Assembly: GCA_963822295.1 (NCBI GenBank)
Contig: CAWGHD010000002.1
Coordinates: forward strand, 62,001 to 126,000
Direction of reading: 5' to 3'
Source of the DNA: VRUE01 sp963822295
Lineage (GTDB): Bacteria > Actinomycetota > Thermoleophilia > Solirubrobacterales > 70-9
Length of the DNA: 64,000 nt
In this document: positions 24,147 through 31,891 of the stretch, piece after piece
Layout of the letters: each line of letters begins with the position of its first letter
Numbering within the stretch: the first letter of the stretch is position 1
The notes under the pieces: model-generated
The model's input: the letters and a program-made list of their open reading frames with translations, nothing else
Database searches by the model: none
What the model was told of the DNA's origin: nothing
Made by a program: the position numbers and the translations under genes

Positions 24147-24764
24147 GTGGACCCCGCCGCGATTACAGCTCTCGTGGTCCTTGGCTTCGGCGTGATGCTC
24201 GTCCGCCGCCGCAGCCTGGCGACGCTGCTGGTCGCCGCCCAGGCGCTGTTGCTCGGTGTCGCGGCGCTCTCGCTCGCCGGGGACCGGCCGGCCGAGTTCG
24301 CGGTCGCCGCGGCCATCCTCATGGTCCGTGCCGTGGCGCTGCCCGTTCTGCTGGCCTTCACCCGTCGCCGCACCCCCGAGCCGTTTCTGGTCGTCCCCGC
24401 CACGACGGTCCTGATCCGCCTGCTCGTTTCCGCCGCCGTCGTGCTCGTCGCGGTCGCGTCGATCCCGCCACTCGGGCTCGGCGACCGTCCCGCCGAGCAC
24501 GGGGCCGTGGCGCTGCTCTGCCTCGGCATCGCGATCGTCGTCATGCGCCGGCCCGCGCTCCTGCAGATCCTCGGAATCCTCGTCGCCGAGAACGGCATCT
24601 ACCTGCTCGCGATCTCGGCTCCCGGTGGACTGCCGTTCGTGGTCGAGCTGGGCGTCCTCTTCGACCTGGTGCTCGTCGTCACCGTCGCCGCCGCCTTCAC
24701 CCAGAAGATCCATGGCGAGGTCGGCTCGGGGGACACCGACCTCCTGCGGGAGCTTCGTGACTGA
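24147..24764 (+). CDS. hyfE: Hydrogenase-4 component E-like membrane subunit
   Basis: 205 residues from a GTG, one base after the hyfC stop. Six predicted membrane helices; MRRPALLQILGILVAENGIYLLA carries the conserved Glu of NuoK/HyfE proton channels, and the end DLVLVVTVAAAFTQKIHGE is typical of HyfE. It is part of the membrane arm. Confidence 0.85.
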   Translation: MDPAAITALVVLGFGVMLVRRRSLATLLVAAQALLLGVAALSLAGDRPAEFAVAAAILMVRAVALPVLLAFTRRRTPEPFLVVPATTVLIRLLVSAAVVLVAVASIPPLGLGDRPAEHGAVALLCLGIAIVVMRRPALLQILGILVAENGIYLLAISAPGGLPFVVELGVLFDLVLVVTVAAAFTQKIHGEVGSGDTDLLRELRD

Positions 24765-26238
24765 CGCGGCCACCCCGATGATCGTGGCCGTCCTCGCGGT
24801 TCCGCTGGGCACGGCGCCACTCATGTTCCTGATGCCGACGGCCGCCGCCGCCGATCGCCTTAACCTTGCCTCGTCGGCGCTGACGGCCGCGTTGGCCCTG
24901 ACACTGACCGTCGTCGCCCTCACTGCGGCTCCGGGGATCGCCGCCAGGGAGAGCTGGTATCTGCTCGACCCGGCCGCAGGCGTGTTCCTGGCGCTGGTCG
25001 CCGTGGTCGGCTTCGCCAGCGCGGCGATGTCGCCGTTCTACCTGCGCCACGCGGGCCGCAGCTGGTTCACCGCGCGGCGCTCCCACGCTTGGTACTACGC
25101 CGCCTTCTACCTTTTTTGGGCGGCGTTGCTCGCACTTCCGCTTGCGGGCAATCTCGCCCTCGCCTGGCTGCTGATCGAGGCGACGACCGCCGCCTCGGCG
25201 CTGCTCGTCGCCTTCAGCGGCAAACGCAGCGCCCTGGAGGCGGGCTGGAAGTACGTCGTGCTCACCACACTGGGCCTCGCCATAGCCCTGCTCGGGATCG
25301 TGGTGCTCTTCGTCGCGGTCGGCTCGGATGGCTCGGGCCTGACTCGGCTTGACTGGCAGGTCCTTGCCGAGAGCGGGGCACGCCTCCCCCGCGAGGCGAC
25401 CCTCGTCGCGTTCGTGCTCATCCTCGTCGGGCTGGCGAGCAAGATCGGCTGGGCGCCGGTGCACAACTGGCTGCCCGACGCACACAGCGAGGCGCCGCCC
25501 CCGGTCAGCGCGCTGCTCTCCGCGGCGCTGCTCCCGACCGTCCTCTTGATCGCCTGGCGAACCAAGCTCGCGCTGGAGCCGGCACTCGGCACGGACACGG
25601 TCCGGGAGCTGTTCATCGGATTCGGGCTCGTCTCGCTTCTCGTTGCGATCCCGTTCCTCTGGCGGCCCCTGCCCTGGAAGCGCCTGCTTGCCTACTCGAG
25701 CCTCGAGCACATGGGCGTGCTCGCCCTCGGGATCGGATTCGGCACCTCGCTGGCGATCGCCGGCGTCGTCGTCCACGTCGCCGGACACGGCCTGGCAAAG
25801 GCGCTCGGCTTCTACACGGCGATCCCGCTGCTCCGCCAGGACCCGGGCATCGCCGAGACCGCGCCGCGGGGTATCGCTCACTCGAGCACCGCCACGGCGA
25901 CGGCAATGGCGGTGAGCCTCGTTTCGCTTTCCGGCCTGCCCCCGTCCCCGCTCTTCGTCTCCGAGGTGATGATCCTGCTTGGCGGAATGGAAGCCGGTCT
26001 GCTCGTGGTCTCCTCGATTGCCGCCATCCTGCTCGCGCTCGGCTTCCTCGGGCTCGCTCACGCTCTGCTCGAAGGCCTTCTCGGTGAGGGAAGGCGTTCG
26101 AGCCGGGCCACCCGCTCGGCACCCGCGATCGCGCTGCTCGCCGGCACAGCGACACTCGCCCTGCTTGGGCTGACGGTGGCCGCCTATTCCCTGCCGGGCT
26201 CCGACATCGTCGATGCTCTGATGAGGAGCGGTGCATGA
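24757..26238 (+). CDS. hyfF: Hydrogenase-4 component F-like proton channel subunit (NuoN/HyfF)
   Basis: 493 residues from a GTG that overlaps hyfE by 8 bases. Polytopic antiporter-like subunit with GLASKIGWAPVHNWLPDAHSEAPPPVSALLSA (conserved Lys and acidic/His residues) and KRLLAYSSLEHMGVLALGIG. It is a second proton-conducting subunit. No hyfD-like third channel is present, so the membrane arm is shorter than in E. coli hydrogenase 4. Confidence 0.88.
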   Translation: MTDAATPMIVAVLAVPLGTAPLMFLMPTAAAADRLNLASSALTAALALTLTVVALTAAPGIAARESWYLLDPAAGVFLALVAVVGFASAAMSPFYLRHAGRSWFTARRSHAWYYAAFYLFWAALLALPLAGNLALAWLLIEATTAASALLVAFSGKRSALEAGWKYVVLTTLGLAIALLGIVVLFVAVGSDGSGLTRLDWQVLAESGARLPREATLVAFVLILVGLASKIGWAPVHNWLPDAHSEAPPPVSALLSAALLPTVLLIAWRTKLALEPALGTDTVRELFIGFGLVSLLVAIPFLWRPLPWKRLLAYSSLEHMGVLALGIGFGTSLAIAGVVVHVAGHGLAKALGFYTAIPLLRQDPGIAETAPRGIAHSSTATATAMAVSLVSLSGLPPSPLFVSEVMILLGGMEAGLLVVSSIAAILLALGFLGLAHALLEGLLGEGRRSSRATRSAPAIALLAGTATLALLGLTVAAYSLPGSDIVDALMRSGA

Positions 26239-27677
26239 GCCGGGCCGTCCGGCCCCAGCAGGGCGTGGTGCGCACGGACGTCCCGGTGTCGGCTTGGCGC
26301 GAAGCGTGTCGCGAGGCGCTCGAAGGCGGTGAGCGCTTCTGCGGAGCATTCGCCGCGGGGTCGCGGTCGCGGCGAGGCTGGCACGCCCTCTTCGCGCGCG
26401 GAGACAGGACGCGCGTCCTTTCAGCCGTCTGCGTCGGGGAGGAGCAGCCGCCGTCGGTCGTCGACTTCCTGCCGGCGGCCGAGTGGGACGAGCGCGAGGC
26501 ACACGATCTCCATGGCCTGCGATTTCGCGGCCACGAGCCGCTGCGCCCTCTGATCGCGCACCCCCCCGACAATTCGACTTGGACCATCCCCGTCGAGGGG
26601 GACGGTGTGTACGAGGTCGCCGTCGGGCCGATCCACGCCGGAGTCATCGAGTCCGGCCACTTCCGCTTCCATGTCGTCGGCGAGAGAATCCTCCACCTCG
26701 ACCTGCGGCTCTTCTACAAGCACCGCGGGTTGCAGCGCGCCGCCGAGGGGCGGGAGCTGGCCACCGGCCTGGCCTTCGCCCAGCGAGCCTGCGGGGCCTG
26801 TGCGGTCGCCAACTCGGTCGCCTATGCGCTGGCCTGCGAGAGCGCCCTCGGCCTGACGCCATCTCGGGAGCTGCGGCGTGCGCGAACGCTGCTGCTGGAG
26901 CTCGAGCGGCTCTACAACCATCTCAACGACATCGCCGCGATCTGCGCGGGGGTCGGGTTCGCTCCGGGGAACATGGCCTTCGCGGCGCTGAAGGAGCGCG
27001 CGATGCGGCTCAATCTGCGCCTCGCAGGGCACCGCTTCCTGTTCGGGTCGATCGAGCTGGGATCCAGTCGGCTCGAGCTGTCCTCTGAGCTGGCCGACCG
27101 GGCTCGCGGTGAGCTTCGCGAGCTCCGGCACGACACGGCGACAGCGTGGCGCGAGGTCCAGTTTTCTCCGTCGGTCCAGGCTCGGCTCGACGGGGTGGGA
27201 GCCCTCCGTCGCGGCGACGCCGTCCGGCTCGGAGCGGTCGGCCCCGTCGCGCGCGCATCCGGGGTGGGACAGGACACCCGTGCGGAGAGCCCCGGGCTCT
27301 GGTATGGCTCCTCCTTCGCCGCGGCGGCTCCCCGTGCAGCGAGGGGTGACGTCGCCGCCCGCCTCGAGCTGCGGGCCCTCGAGCTGGTCGAGGTCTTCTC
27401 GATGCTGGAAGACCTTCTCTCCGCTTCGGTTTGCCCCGACGAGGCGGACCCGGCCGGCCCCCCTGCGGGCATCGGCGTGGCTCGGGTCGAGAGCCCGAGG
27501 GGGGAGACGGTCTGCGTCGTCGAACCGGATACGAATCGCGTCCGGCGCCTGCACCTGCGCACCGCCTCATACGCGAACTGGCCCGCCCTGGCGACGGCGA
27601 CGGCGGGCAACCTCCTCCCCGACTTTCCCCTGATCAATAAGAGCTTTGAGCTCTGCTACGCCTGCGCGGATCGCTGA
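26235..27677 (+). CDS. hyfG: Hydrogenase-4 large subunit-like protein (HyfG/HycE, fused 30+49 kDa)
   Basis: 480 residues. Residues 1-110 resemble the NuoC/30-kDa part (EWDEREAHDLHGLRF). The remainder is the [NiFe] large-subunit/NuoD part with GPIHAGVIESGHFRF and HRGLQRA. Both CxxC pairs that hold Ni in hydrogenases are present: RACGACAVANS, and ELCYAC at the C-terminus. The usual HxxA His after the first pair is Asn and the DP before the second pair is EL, so Ni binding is possible but the site is divergent. It overlaps hyfF by 4 bases. Confidence 0.85.
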   Translation: MSRAVRPQQGVVRTDVPVSAWREACREALEGGERFCGAFAAGSRSRRGWHALFARGDRTRVLSAVCVGEEQPPSVVDFLPAAEWDEREAHDLHGLRFRGHEPLRPLIAHPPDNSTWTIPVEGDGVYEVAVGPIHAGVIESGHFRFHVVGERILHLDLRLFYKHRGLQRAAEGRELATGLAFAQRACGACAVANSVAYALACESALGLTPSRELRRARTLLLELERLYNHLNDIAAICAGVGFAPGNMAFAALKERAMRLNLRLAGHRFLFGSIELGSSRLELSSELADRARGELRELRHDTATAWREVQFSPSVQARLDGVGALRRGDAVRLGAVGPVARASGVGQDTRAESPGLWYGSSFAAAAPRAARGDVAARLELRALELVEVFSMLEDLLSASVCPDEADPAGPPAGIGVARVESPRGETVCVVEPDTNRVRRLHLRTASYANWPALATATAGNLLPDFPLINKSFELCYACADR

Positions 27678-27679
27678 TC

Positions 27680-28156
27680 GTGTTCGTCCTTCTCCGACAT
27701 CTCCAGCGTGTGCGCCGCGAAGCCGCTCTGCCGAGAGGCGGCGGTGTTCCCTCCCTCGCGATCCGTCACGTCGACGCGGGCTCCTGCAACGCCTGCGAGC
27801 ACGAGCTGGCCGCCACCGCGGCGCCCCAGTACGACCTGCAGCGCTTCGGCCTCGACATCGTCGCCTCGCCACGCCACGCCGACGTCCTGCTCGTAACCGG
27901 GCCGATCACGAGCCGCATGGTCGATCCGCTGCAGGCCGCCTACGAGGCGATGCCCGAGCCGCGCCTGGTGGCCGCCCTCGGCGACTGCGCTCTGGGCTGC
28001 GGGGTCCTCGCCGCTGCCACCGAGCTTGCCGGGCCGCTCGACACCCTGCTTCCGGTCGACATTCGGATCCCGGGCTGCCCACCCACGCCCGAGGCGATCG
28101 CAAATGCCATCCTGGCGGCCACCGGTCCCGGCGCGGCATCCGCGAAAATCGGCTGA
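27680..28156 (+). CDS. hyfI: Hydrogenase-4 small subunit-like protein (HyfI/NuoB family)
   Basis: 158 residues from the GTG two bases after hyfG. The four ligands of the proximal [4Fe-4S] cluster are visible: GSCNACEHE, GDCALGCG and PGCPPTP. It should pass electrons to or from the large subunit. A ferredoxin-like HyfA/HyfH subunit is absent from the cluster, so the electron partner is external or encoded elsewhere. Its stop overlaps the DUF167 start. Confidence 0.88.
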   Translation: MFVLLRHLQRVRREAALPRGGGVPSLAIRHVDAGSCNACEHELAATAAPQYDLQRFGLDIVASPRHADVLLVTGPITSRMVDPLQAAYEAMPEPRLVAALGDCALGCGVLAAATELAGPLDTLLPVDIRIPGCPPTPEAIANAILAATGPGAASAKIG

Positions 28157-28419
28157 TGGCTGGCGCGCGAATCGACGTCCGCCTCCGTCCCAGGGGCCGC
28201 AGCGATGAGCTGCTCGGCATCCGCGAAGGAGTCCTGCAGGCGCGGGTGACGGCGCCGCCGGTGGACGGCAGGGCCAACAAGGCCCTGTGCCGATTGATCG
28301 CGAAGCGGGTCGGCATGGCACCGTCAAGGGTGACCGTCGTCCGGGGCCACAAGGCGAGGGACAAGCTCGTACACGTGGAGGGCGTCAGCGCGGCGGCGCT
28401 CGAGCGGGCGTTGCGGTAG
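28156..28419 (+). CDS. DUF167 (YggU-like) protein
   Basis: 87 residues, the normal size of the family. The signature AGARIDVRLRPRGRSDEL, then VTAPPVDGRANKAL and VVRGHKARDKLVHVEG is complete. Function unknown. Its ATG overlaps the hyfI stop and its own stop lies one base before the first attachment-site repeat, so it is the last host gene before the mobile region. Before insertion it would have been convergent with the acyl-CoA dehydrogenase now at 39,817. Confidence 0.85.
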   Translation: MAGARIDVRLRPRGRSDELLGIREGVLQARVTAPPVDGRANKALCRLIAKRVGMAPSRVTVVRGHKARDKLVHVEGVSAAALERALR

Positions 28420-28420
28420 G

Positions 28421-28463
28421 TCCCTACAGCCCCAGCTGCTTGCCGAGGATCTCCTTCATGAGT
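28421..28463 (+). repeat. Attachment-site repeat 1 (displaced host 3' end of acyl-CoA dehydrogenase)
   Basis: Matches the repeat at 30,916-30,958 and the 3' end of the acyl-CoA dehydrogenase at 39.8 kb with four mismatches. On the minus strand it encodes MKEILGKQLGL and a stop, the same peptide as the present gene end but with GC-rich host-like codons. It is best read as the original end of that gene, pushed away when the element inserted. Confidence 0.8.
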
Positions 28464-28464
28464 C

Positions 28465-28541
28465 TCAGGGGTGGAGCAGTCGGGCGTCAGGGGACATTTG
28501 CGGACATGAATTCCCACCAAATGAGGCTTTTTGCCGAGTGA
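28465..28541 (+). other. Left-end tail ORF of element A (integrase C-terminal extension in circular form)
   Basis: An in-frame continuation of attachment repeat 1 in the frame used by the integrase, ending at the TGA at 28539. The last residues are HQMRLFAE. In the circular form of element A this stretch would be the C-terminus of its integrase. It is similar in design, not in DNA sequence, to the tail after repeat 2. Confidence 0.5.
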
Positions 28542-28800
28542 GGATGTGATCACGGACTACCTCGCGTGTGCAGGCTTGTGTGCCTAAATTGTGTCGCCTC
28601 TGGAACGGCGGGTCGCCCCGGTCTACTTGCTAGTTCGCCGAACCGAATCCACGCCCGACGCTTCGAAACCGTTGCTCCTTCGCGAGCGCCATCTAAACCT
28701 CCGCTCTTGAATTAGGTCGCTCGTTGATGGCCAAACGTGCCGAATCTTTGCTCGACGAAATCGAACCAGCGCCGAGGCGGCAAGCAATGCGGTCCAGGTC

Positions 28801-28992
28801 GTGATTCACGGAAAGCGAGCACGAGTCAATGTGACGAACGCTCAGTCAAGCGGCGCTGGCGATGCCAGCGTGACGACCATCTCCCCTAAAGGGGAGACCG
28901 GCTTCTGGACGACTTGGCGGCGGGTCGGGGCCGCCATTGTCGGCGTGGCAACTGTCGTCGCGGCAGTGTTCGGCGGCATCCAGGTTCTCTGA
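28801..28992 (+). CDS. Small membrane protein
   Basis: 63 residues from a GTG; the last 25 residues (VGAAIVGVATVVAAVFGGIQVL) form one membrane helix. The same frame stays open about 90 bases further upstream with plausible coding (AVQVVIHGKRARVNV) but no start codon, while a short ATG ORF (28727-28804) overlaps it. A frameshifted N-terminus is possible. Function unknown; could be an effector of the element. Confidence 0.4.
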   Translation: MIHGKRARVNVTNAQSSGAGDASVTTISPKGETGFWTTWRRVGAAIVGVATVVAAVFGGIQVL

Positions 28993-29049
28993 GCGTGAGC
29001 GGCCGGGCCAACCGTTTGGCCTTGCCTTAATCCGTCGTCGCCCCGTGGA

Positions 29050-29310
29050 TCAGCTGGCGCGGATAGAAGCGATCGCACTATGCGCCCAGGAGGGTGCGTA
29101 GAGGGGATGGTCAATCAGCACCTGGACGCTGTAGTAGTCCTGGCCACGCCCGTAGACGCCGGGGAGCACTTCAAGTTGGCGACGCGATAAGTGCTTGATC
29201 AACCATCGGGTGACGACTTTTCGGGTCCCCATCGAGTCGTCCCGAGGCAGCGGGAAGAGATCCTCGAAGGTTTGCCGTAACTCGACATTCTCGTAGGCAT
29301 CGAGGAGCAT
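29050..29310 (-). CDS. Hypothetical protein
   Basis: 86 residues, largely helical with many charged residues (ELRQTFEDLFPLPRD near residue 11, then TRWLIKHLSRRQLEVLPGVYG). No family recognised. It points away from the TA-like pair, with 139 bases between them. Confidence 0.4.
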   Translation of the reverse strand: MLLDAYENVELRQTFEDLFPLPRDDSMGTRKVVTRWLIKHLSRRQLEVLPGVYGRGQDYYSVQVLIDHPLYAPSWAHSAIASIRAS

Positions 29311-29401
29311 CAGGGTCCTAGAGCGTCCGATGCCCGAGGCCGCGACGAGGACTAATCAGGCAGCCAGGCAATGCATGGAGTACTTGCAACGGATGAGGCA
29401 T

Positions 29402-29427
29402 CATTCCAAATTCTGGAATATGGAATG
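29402..29427. promoter_or_regulatory. Operator palindrome of the HTH/nucleotidyltransferase module
   Basis: A 26-base dyad with outer arms CATTCCA and TGGAATG; 22 of 26 positions are symmetric. It covers the expected -35 region of the promoter whose -10 box TATCCT (29437-29442) ends 7 bases before the ATG at 29450. The HTH protein encoded next is the likely autoregulator. Confidence 0.6.
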
Positions 29428-29449
29428 ACCTAGCGCTATCCTCAGCTCC

Positions 29450-29965
29450 ATGCTGAAAGCACAGGACATCGTTGTGCTCATGAAGCTAGTCGGCCAAAGT
29501 CCCGGCTGGACCTTTGAGCAGATTGCCCATGAGCTGGGACTAAGCCAGTCCTCGGTCCATCGCAGCCTCAAACGCGCGCAGAGCGCTGGTCTCTACAACT
29601 CCAAGCGAAAGGAAGTAAATCGCGCTGAGTTGCTTGAGTTTTTGATTCATGGCGCACGCTTTGTCTTCCCAGTGAAAAGAGAGGGCGAAGCCAGAGGTAT
29701 TCCGACGGCTTGGGCTGCTCCGCCATTGTCAAAGCAACTCTCATCGGCCCGCGAAAACGTTCCTGTCTGGCCCTATGCCCGAGGGAAGGCTCGCGGTATT
29801 GCGCTAGAGCCGCTTCACCAGGTCGTCCCCGAGGCGACGAGGAAGGACCGACAGTTGGCAGAGCTTCTAGCTCTCTTCGACGCAATTCGGATTGGAAATG
29901 CTCGCGAGCGAAACCTCGCAAGCAAGGAGCTCAGCAAGCGCCTGAGAGAACCCGCGCTGGCATGA
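29450..29965 (+). CDS. Winged-HTH regulator/antitoxin of a nucleotidyltransferase pair
   Basis: 171 residues. Residues 1-60 are a winged helix (DIVVLMKLVGQSPGWTFEQIA, then GLSQSSVHRSLKRAQSAGL). The C-terminal half is unassigned. Together with the downstream nucleotidyltransferase, which it overlaps by ATGA, it forms the architecture of antitoxin-regulator plus AbiEii-like toxin modules. Transcription is leaderless by its -10 box and an operator lies upstream, so negative autoregulation is likely. Confidence 0.7.
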   Translation: MLKAQDIVVLMKLVGQSPGWTFEQIAHELGLSQSSVHRSLKRAQSAGLYNSKRKEVNRAELLEFLIHGARFVFPVKREGEARGIPTAWAAPPLSKQLSSARENVPVWPYARGKARGIALEPLHQVVPEATRKDRQLAELLALFDAIRIGNARERNLASKELSKRLREPALA

Positions 29966-30657
29966 ATCCCGAGAATCTGGCGATGCTCGAATCGGCGATC
30001 GAGTATCTCGGCGACATTGCGAAGGAAGTTGTGTTTGTCGGCGGCGCGACCGTCGACCTCTGGATCTCAGATGAGGCGGCACCCGAGTTCCGCCCGACGC
30101 AGGACATCGACGTGGTGGTCGAGGTGACGACGATGGGCGGCTACTACAAGCTCGAAGAGCGGCTTCGGGAGGCCGGCTTTGCCAACGATGAGGAGAGCGG
30201 GTTGATCTGTCGGTTCAAGCGCTCGCCTCTAGTCCTCGACGTGATGCCGACCGAGGCATCGATCCTGGGGTTCTCCAATCAATGGCTGCGCGAGGCGTTC
30301 CCCAACGCGGAGGAGCGCGAGCTGCCGGAGGGGCAGAGGATCCGAGTGATCCCACCGCCGTACCTGCTCGCAACCAAGCTCGAGGCATTCGATACCCGCG
30401 GAAATGGCGACCTCTATGGCAGTCGAGATTTCGGCGACATCGTGGTCCTGGTCGACGGACGGGAGGAGCTCACGGGCGAAGTAGCCAGCGCACCCCAGGC
30501 TCTGCGCAAATACGTGGCCGGGGAGCTGAAGGAGCTCTCAAAGAATGAACTCTTCCAAAATGGCCTTGAGGGCGCGCTCCCCGCGAGCCCGGAGAGCACA
30601 GAACGTGTCGATCAAATCGTACGGCCAAGGATCGACGAGCTCATCGCCCTCGGCTAG
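29962..30657 (+). CDS. AbiEii-like nucleotidyltransferase, putative toxin
   Basis: 231 residues. The nucleotidyltransferase signature is present: VFVGGATVDLW (glycine-rich part) followed by TQDIDVVVE (the D-x-D pair), then DVMPTEASILGF and the PPPYLLATKLEAF helix with a Lys. This is the DUF1814/AbiEii-type arrangement; related proteins (MenT group) inactivate tRNA by adding nucleotides. Whether it is toxic is inference from the paired HTH gene. Confidence 0.75.
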   Translation: MNPENLAMLESAIEYLGDIAKEVVFVGGATVDLWISDEAAPEFRPTQDIDVVVEVTTMGGYYKLEERLREAGFANDEESGLICRFKRSPLVLDVMPTEASILGFSNQWLREAFPNAEERELPEGQRIRVIPPPYLLATKLEAFDTRGNGDLYGSRDFGDIVVLVDGREELTGEVASAPQALRKYVAGELKELSKNELFQNGLEGALPASPESTERVDQIVRPRIDELIALG

Positions 30658-30771
30658 ATCCCCGCTCCCCTAGTCGGTCGCGGCAAACGTGACCTGGCTC
30701 CGGTCGATCGGCAGGGTTCTCATTCGAGCGAAGGCTGAGGATCCGAATTGTGATCTCGTCATTTAGCGGAC

Positions 30772-31056
30772 ATGTGCCAAGAGGGCGCCTGCAGTTGCGG
30801 GAACCGGTTTGCTGCGAGAAACCTCGTATCGGCTTGCCGAGGAAACGAATCTGATGAGTGCAGATTGTGTCCGTCTGAGTCGCTTGCGGACGGGTCAGAA
30901 CCGAAAAGACCTGCAAATCCCTACAACCCCAGCTGCTTCCCCAAGATCTCCTTCATGAGTCCCGAGCATGGCACGGGAGGACACGCCGGATCATCGGAGG
31001 GCAAGGACTCGCTGCAAATGAGCTTGTTCGAGGACGGAAGCGAAGACCGCGAATGA
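30772..31056 (+). other. Chimeric ORF: element A integrase tail, attachment repeat 2, element B left-end tail
   Basis: One frame runs through the repeat. Upstream residues (DECRLCPSESLADGSEPKR) align with the C-terminus of the intact integrase (DVSGLCPPVSDGADESQET), so the first part is a relic of element A's integrase. After the repeat comes a tail of 32 residues ending LQMSLFEDGSEDRE, which would be element B's integrase C-terminus when the element is circular. I see no other gene between 30,658 and 31,102. Confidence 0.65.
30910..30958 (+). repeat. Attachment-site repeat 2
   Basis: A 49-base perfect direct repeat of 39,806-39,854. It separates elements A and B. On the minus strand it encodes the acyl-CoA dehydrogenase C-terminus with a stop; on the plus strand the integrase tail PYNPSCFPKISFM. 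Confidence 0.88.
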
Positions 31057-31072
31057 TCGCGGGTGGTCCGTC

Positions 31073-31096
31073 CGATGTGTCCGGATTGTGTCCGCC
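31073..31096 (+). repeat. 24-base direct repeat with TGTCCG boxes (left end of element B)
   Basis: Identical to 39,748-39,771 near the right end. It contains TGTCCG twice with an 11-base period. Candidate arm-type integrase site, or a relic of the integrase tail, whose coding sequence it matches. Confidence 0.6.
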
Positions 31097-31102
31097 GTGC
31101 TC

Positions 31103-31804
31103 TCAAGGCTGCTGTGGCCAGCAGCTCAGCAATGGCTCGATCGCGCAGCGTTCGAGGACCGCGTTCCGAAGGGCTGAGGCGCGCTCCTCGCGGATCCCGA
31201 ATAGAAAGCCGACACGGCCGGTGTATGCGGCGAAGGTCGCGTATCGAGGGCCCAGTTCTTCCCCCAGACGGTCCAGATGCGCAGTCAGGAACTCAGTCCT
31301 CTCCTTTCTCGGGAAGTGCTGATACACGAGGACTGACGCTCCGGCGTCTCGCAGGAGGCGCAGCTCGTCCCAGTAGACGTATCGCTCGGAGTTACGCGCG
31401 TGCTTGGCAATGCTCGCCACCTCGATGCCGTTGTCGGGGTCGAGGAAGAGAAGCGACCCGGGGTCGGCGAGCTCCGCCAAGGCGGAAAAGTAGGCGGTGC
31501 GCTCCTCTTCCTCGCGCGGCATTGGCGTTGAGTGGAAAATGTGGCCCGGGAGCGCGGCGGAAGCCTCGATTGCCGCGACACTGCGTTCCTCAGTAGCGAC
31601 CAGACCTCGCAGAGTCTCAAACAACTCCGGGTCCGCGGTCCCCTTTCGCGGATCGTCGAGGTACCTGGTGTGGACGCCGTCCGATCTGCCGTCCGCCTCG
31701 GTCAGCATCCAGGCGATGACGATCTGATCGAAATGGGCCGAACAGACGCGCAAGAGCTGGTACTTGGCGAAGTCGTTGACGTCGCCCGCGTATTGGTCTT
31801 TCAT
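31103..31804 (-). CDS. Conserved protein of unknown function beginning MKDQYAGDVNDFAKY
   Basis: 233 residues from the ATG at 31804; the longer frame upstream is not homologous-looking. Notable motifs: MKDQYAGDVNDFAKYQLLR at the start, WMLTEADGRSDGVHTRYL, SLLFLDPDNGIEV near residue 130 and VYWDEL followed by VLVYQHFPR. The DPDNG strand end resembles the DPPY-type loop of Rossmann methyltransferases, but no SAM motif is clear. It is divergent from the PurZ-like gene with 87 bases between them, so the two may share a promoter region. Confidence 0.6.
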   Translation of the reverse strand: MKDQYAGDVNDFAKYQLLRVCSAHFDQIVIAWMLTEADGRSDGVHTRYLDDPRKGTADPELFETLRGLVATEERSVAAIEASAALPGHIFHSTPMPREEEERTAYFSALAELADPGSLLFLDPDNGIEVASIAKHARNSERYVYWDELRLLRDAGASVLVYQHFPRKERTEFLTAHLDRLGEELGPRYATFAAYTGRVGFLFGIREERASALRNAVLERCAIEPLLSCWPQQP

Positions 31805-31891
31805 CTGCCGAACCCCCGATTGCGATCGATCCGGATGCCAGCCTACGATGCATAGACAAGAGCAGTCACCCCGGTAGGAGGTACGCGAGCA

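Larger units (their letters stand above)
28464..30909. mobile_element. Element A: integrated element remnant with TA-like module
   Basis: A 2.4 kb segment between attachment repeats 1 and 2. Base composition is visibly less GC-rich than the flanks. It holds a small membrane ORF, a small minus-strand ORF and an HTH/nucleotidyltransferase pair. At its right end only the integrase C-terminal tail survives (30,772-30,958). Region 28,464-28,800 has the left-end tail ORF (stop at 28541) and no other gene I can support. Confidence 0.65.
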
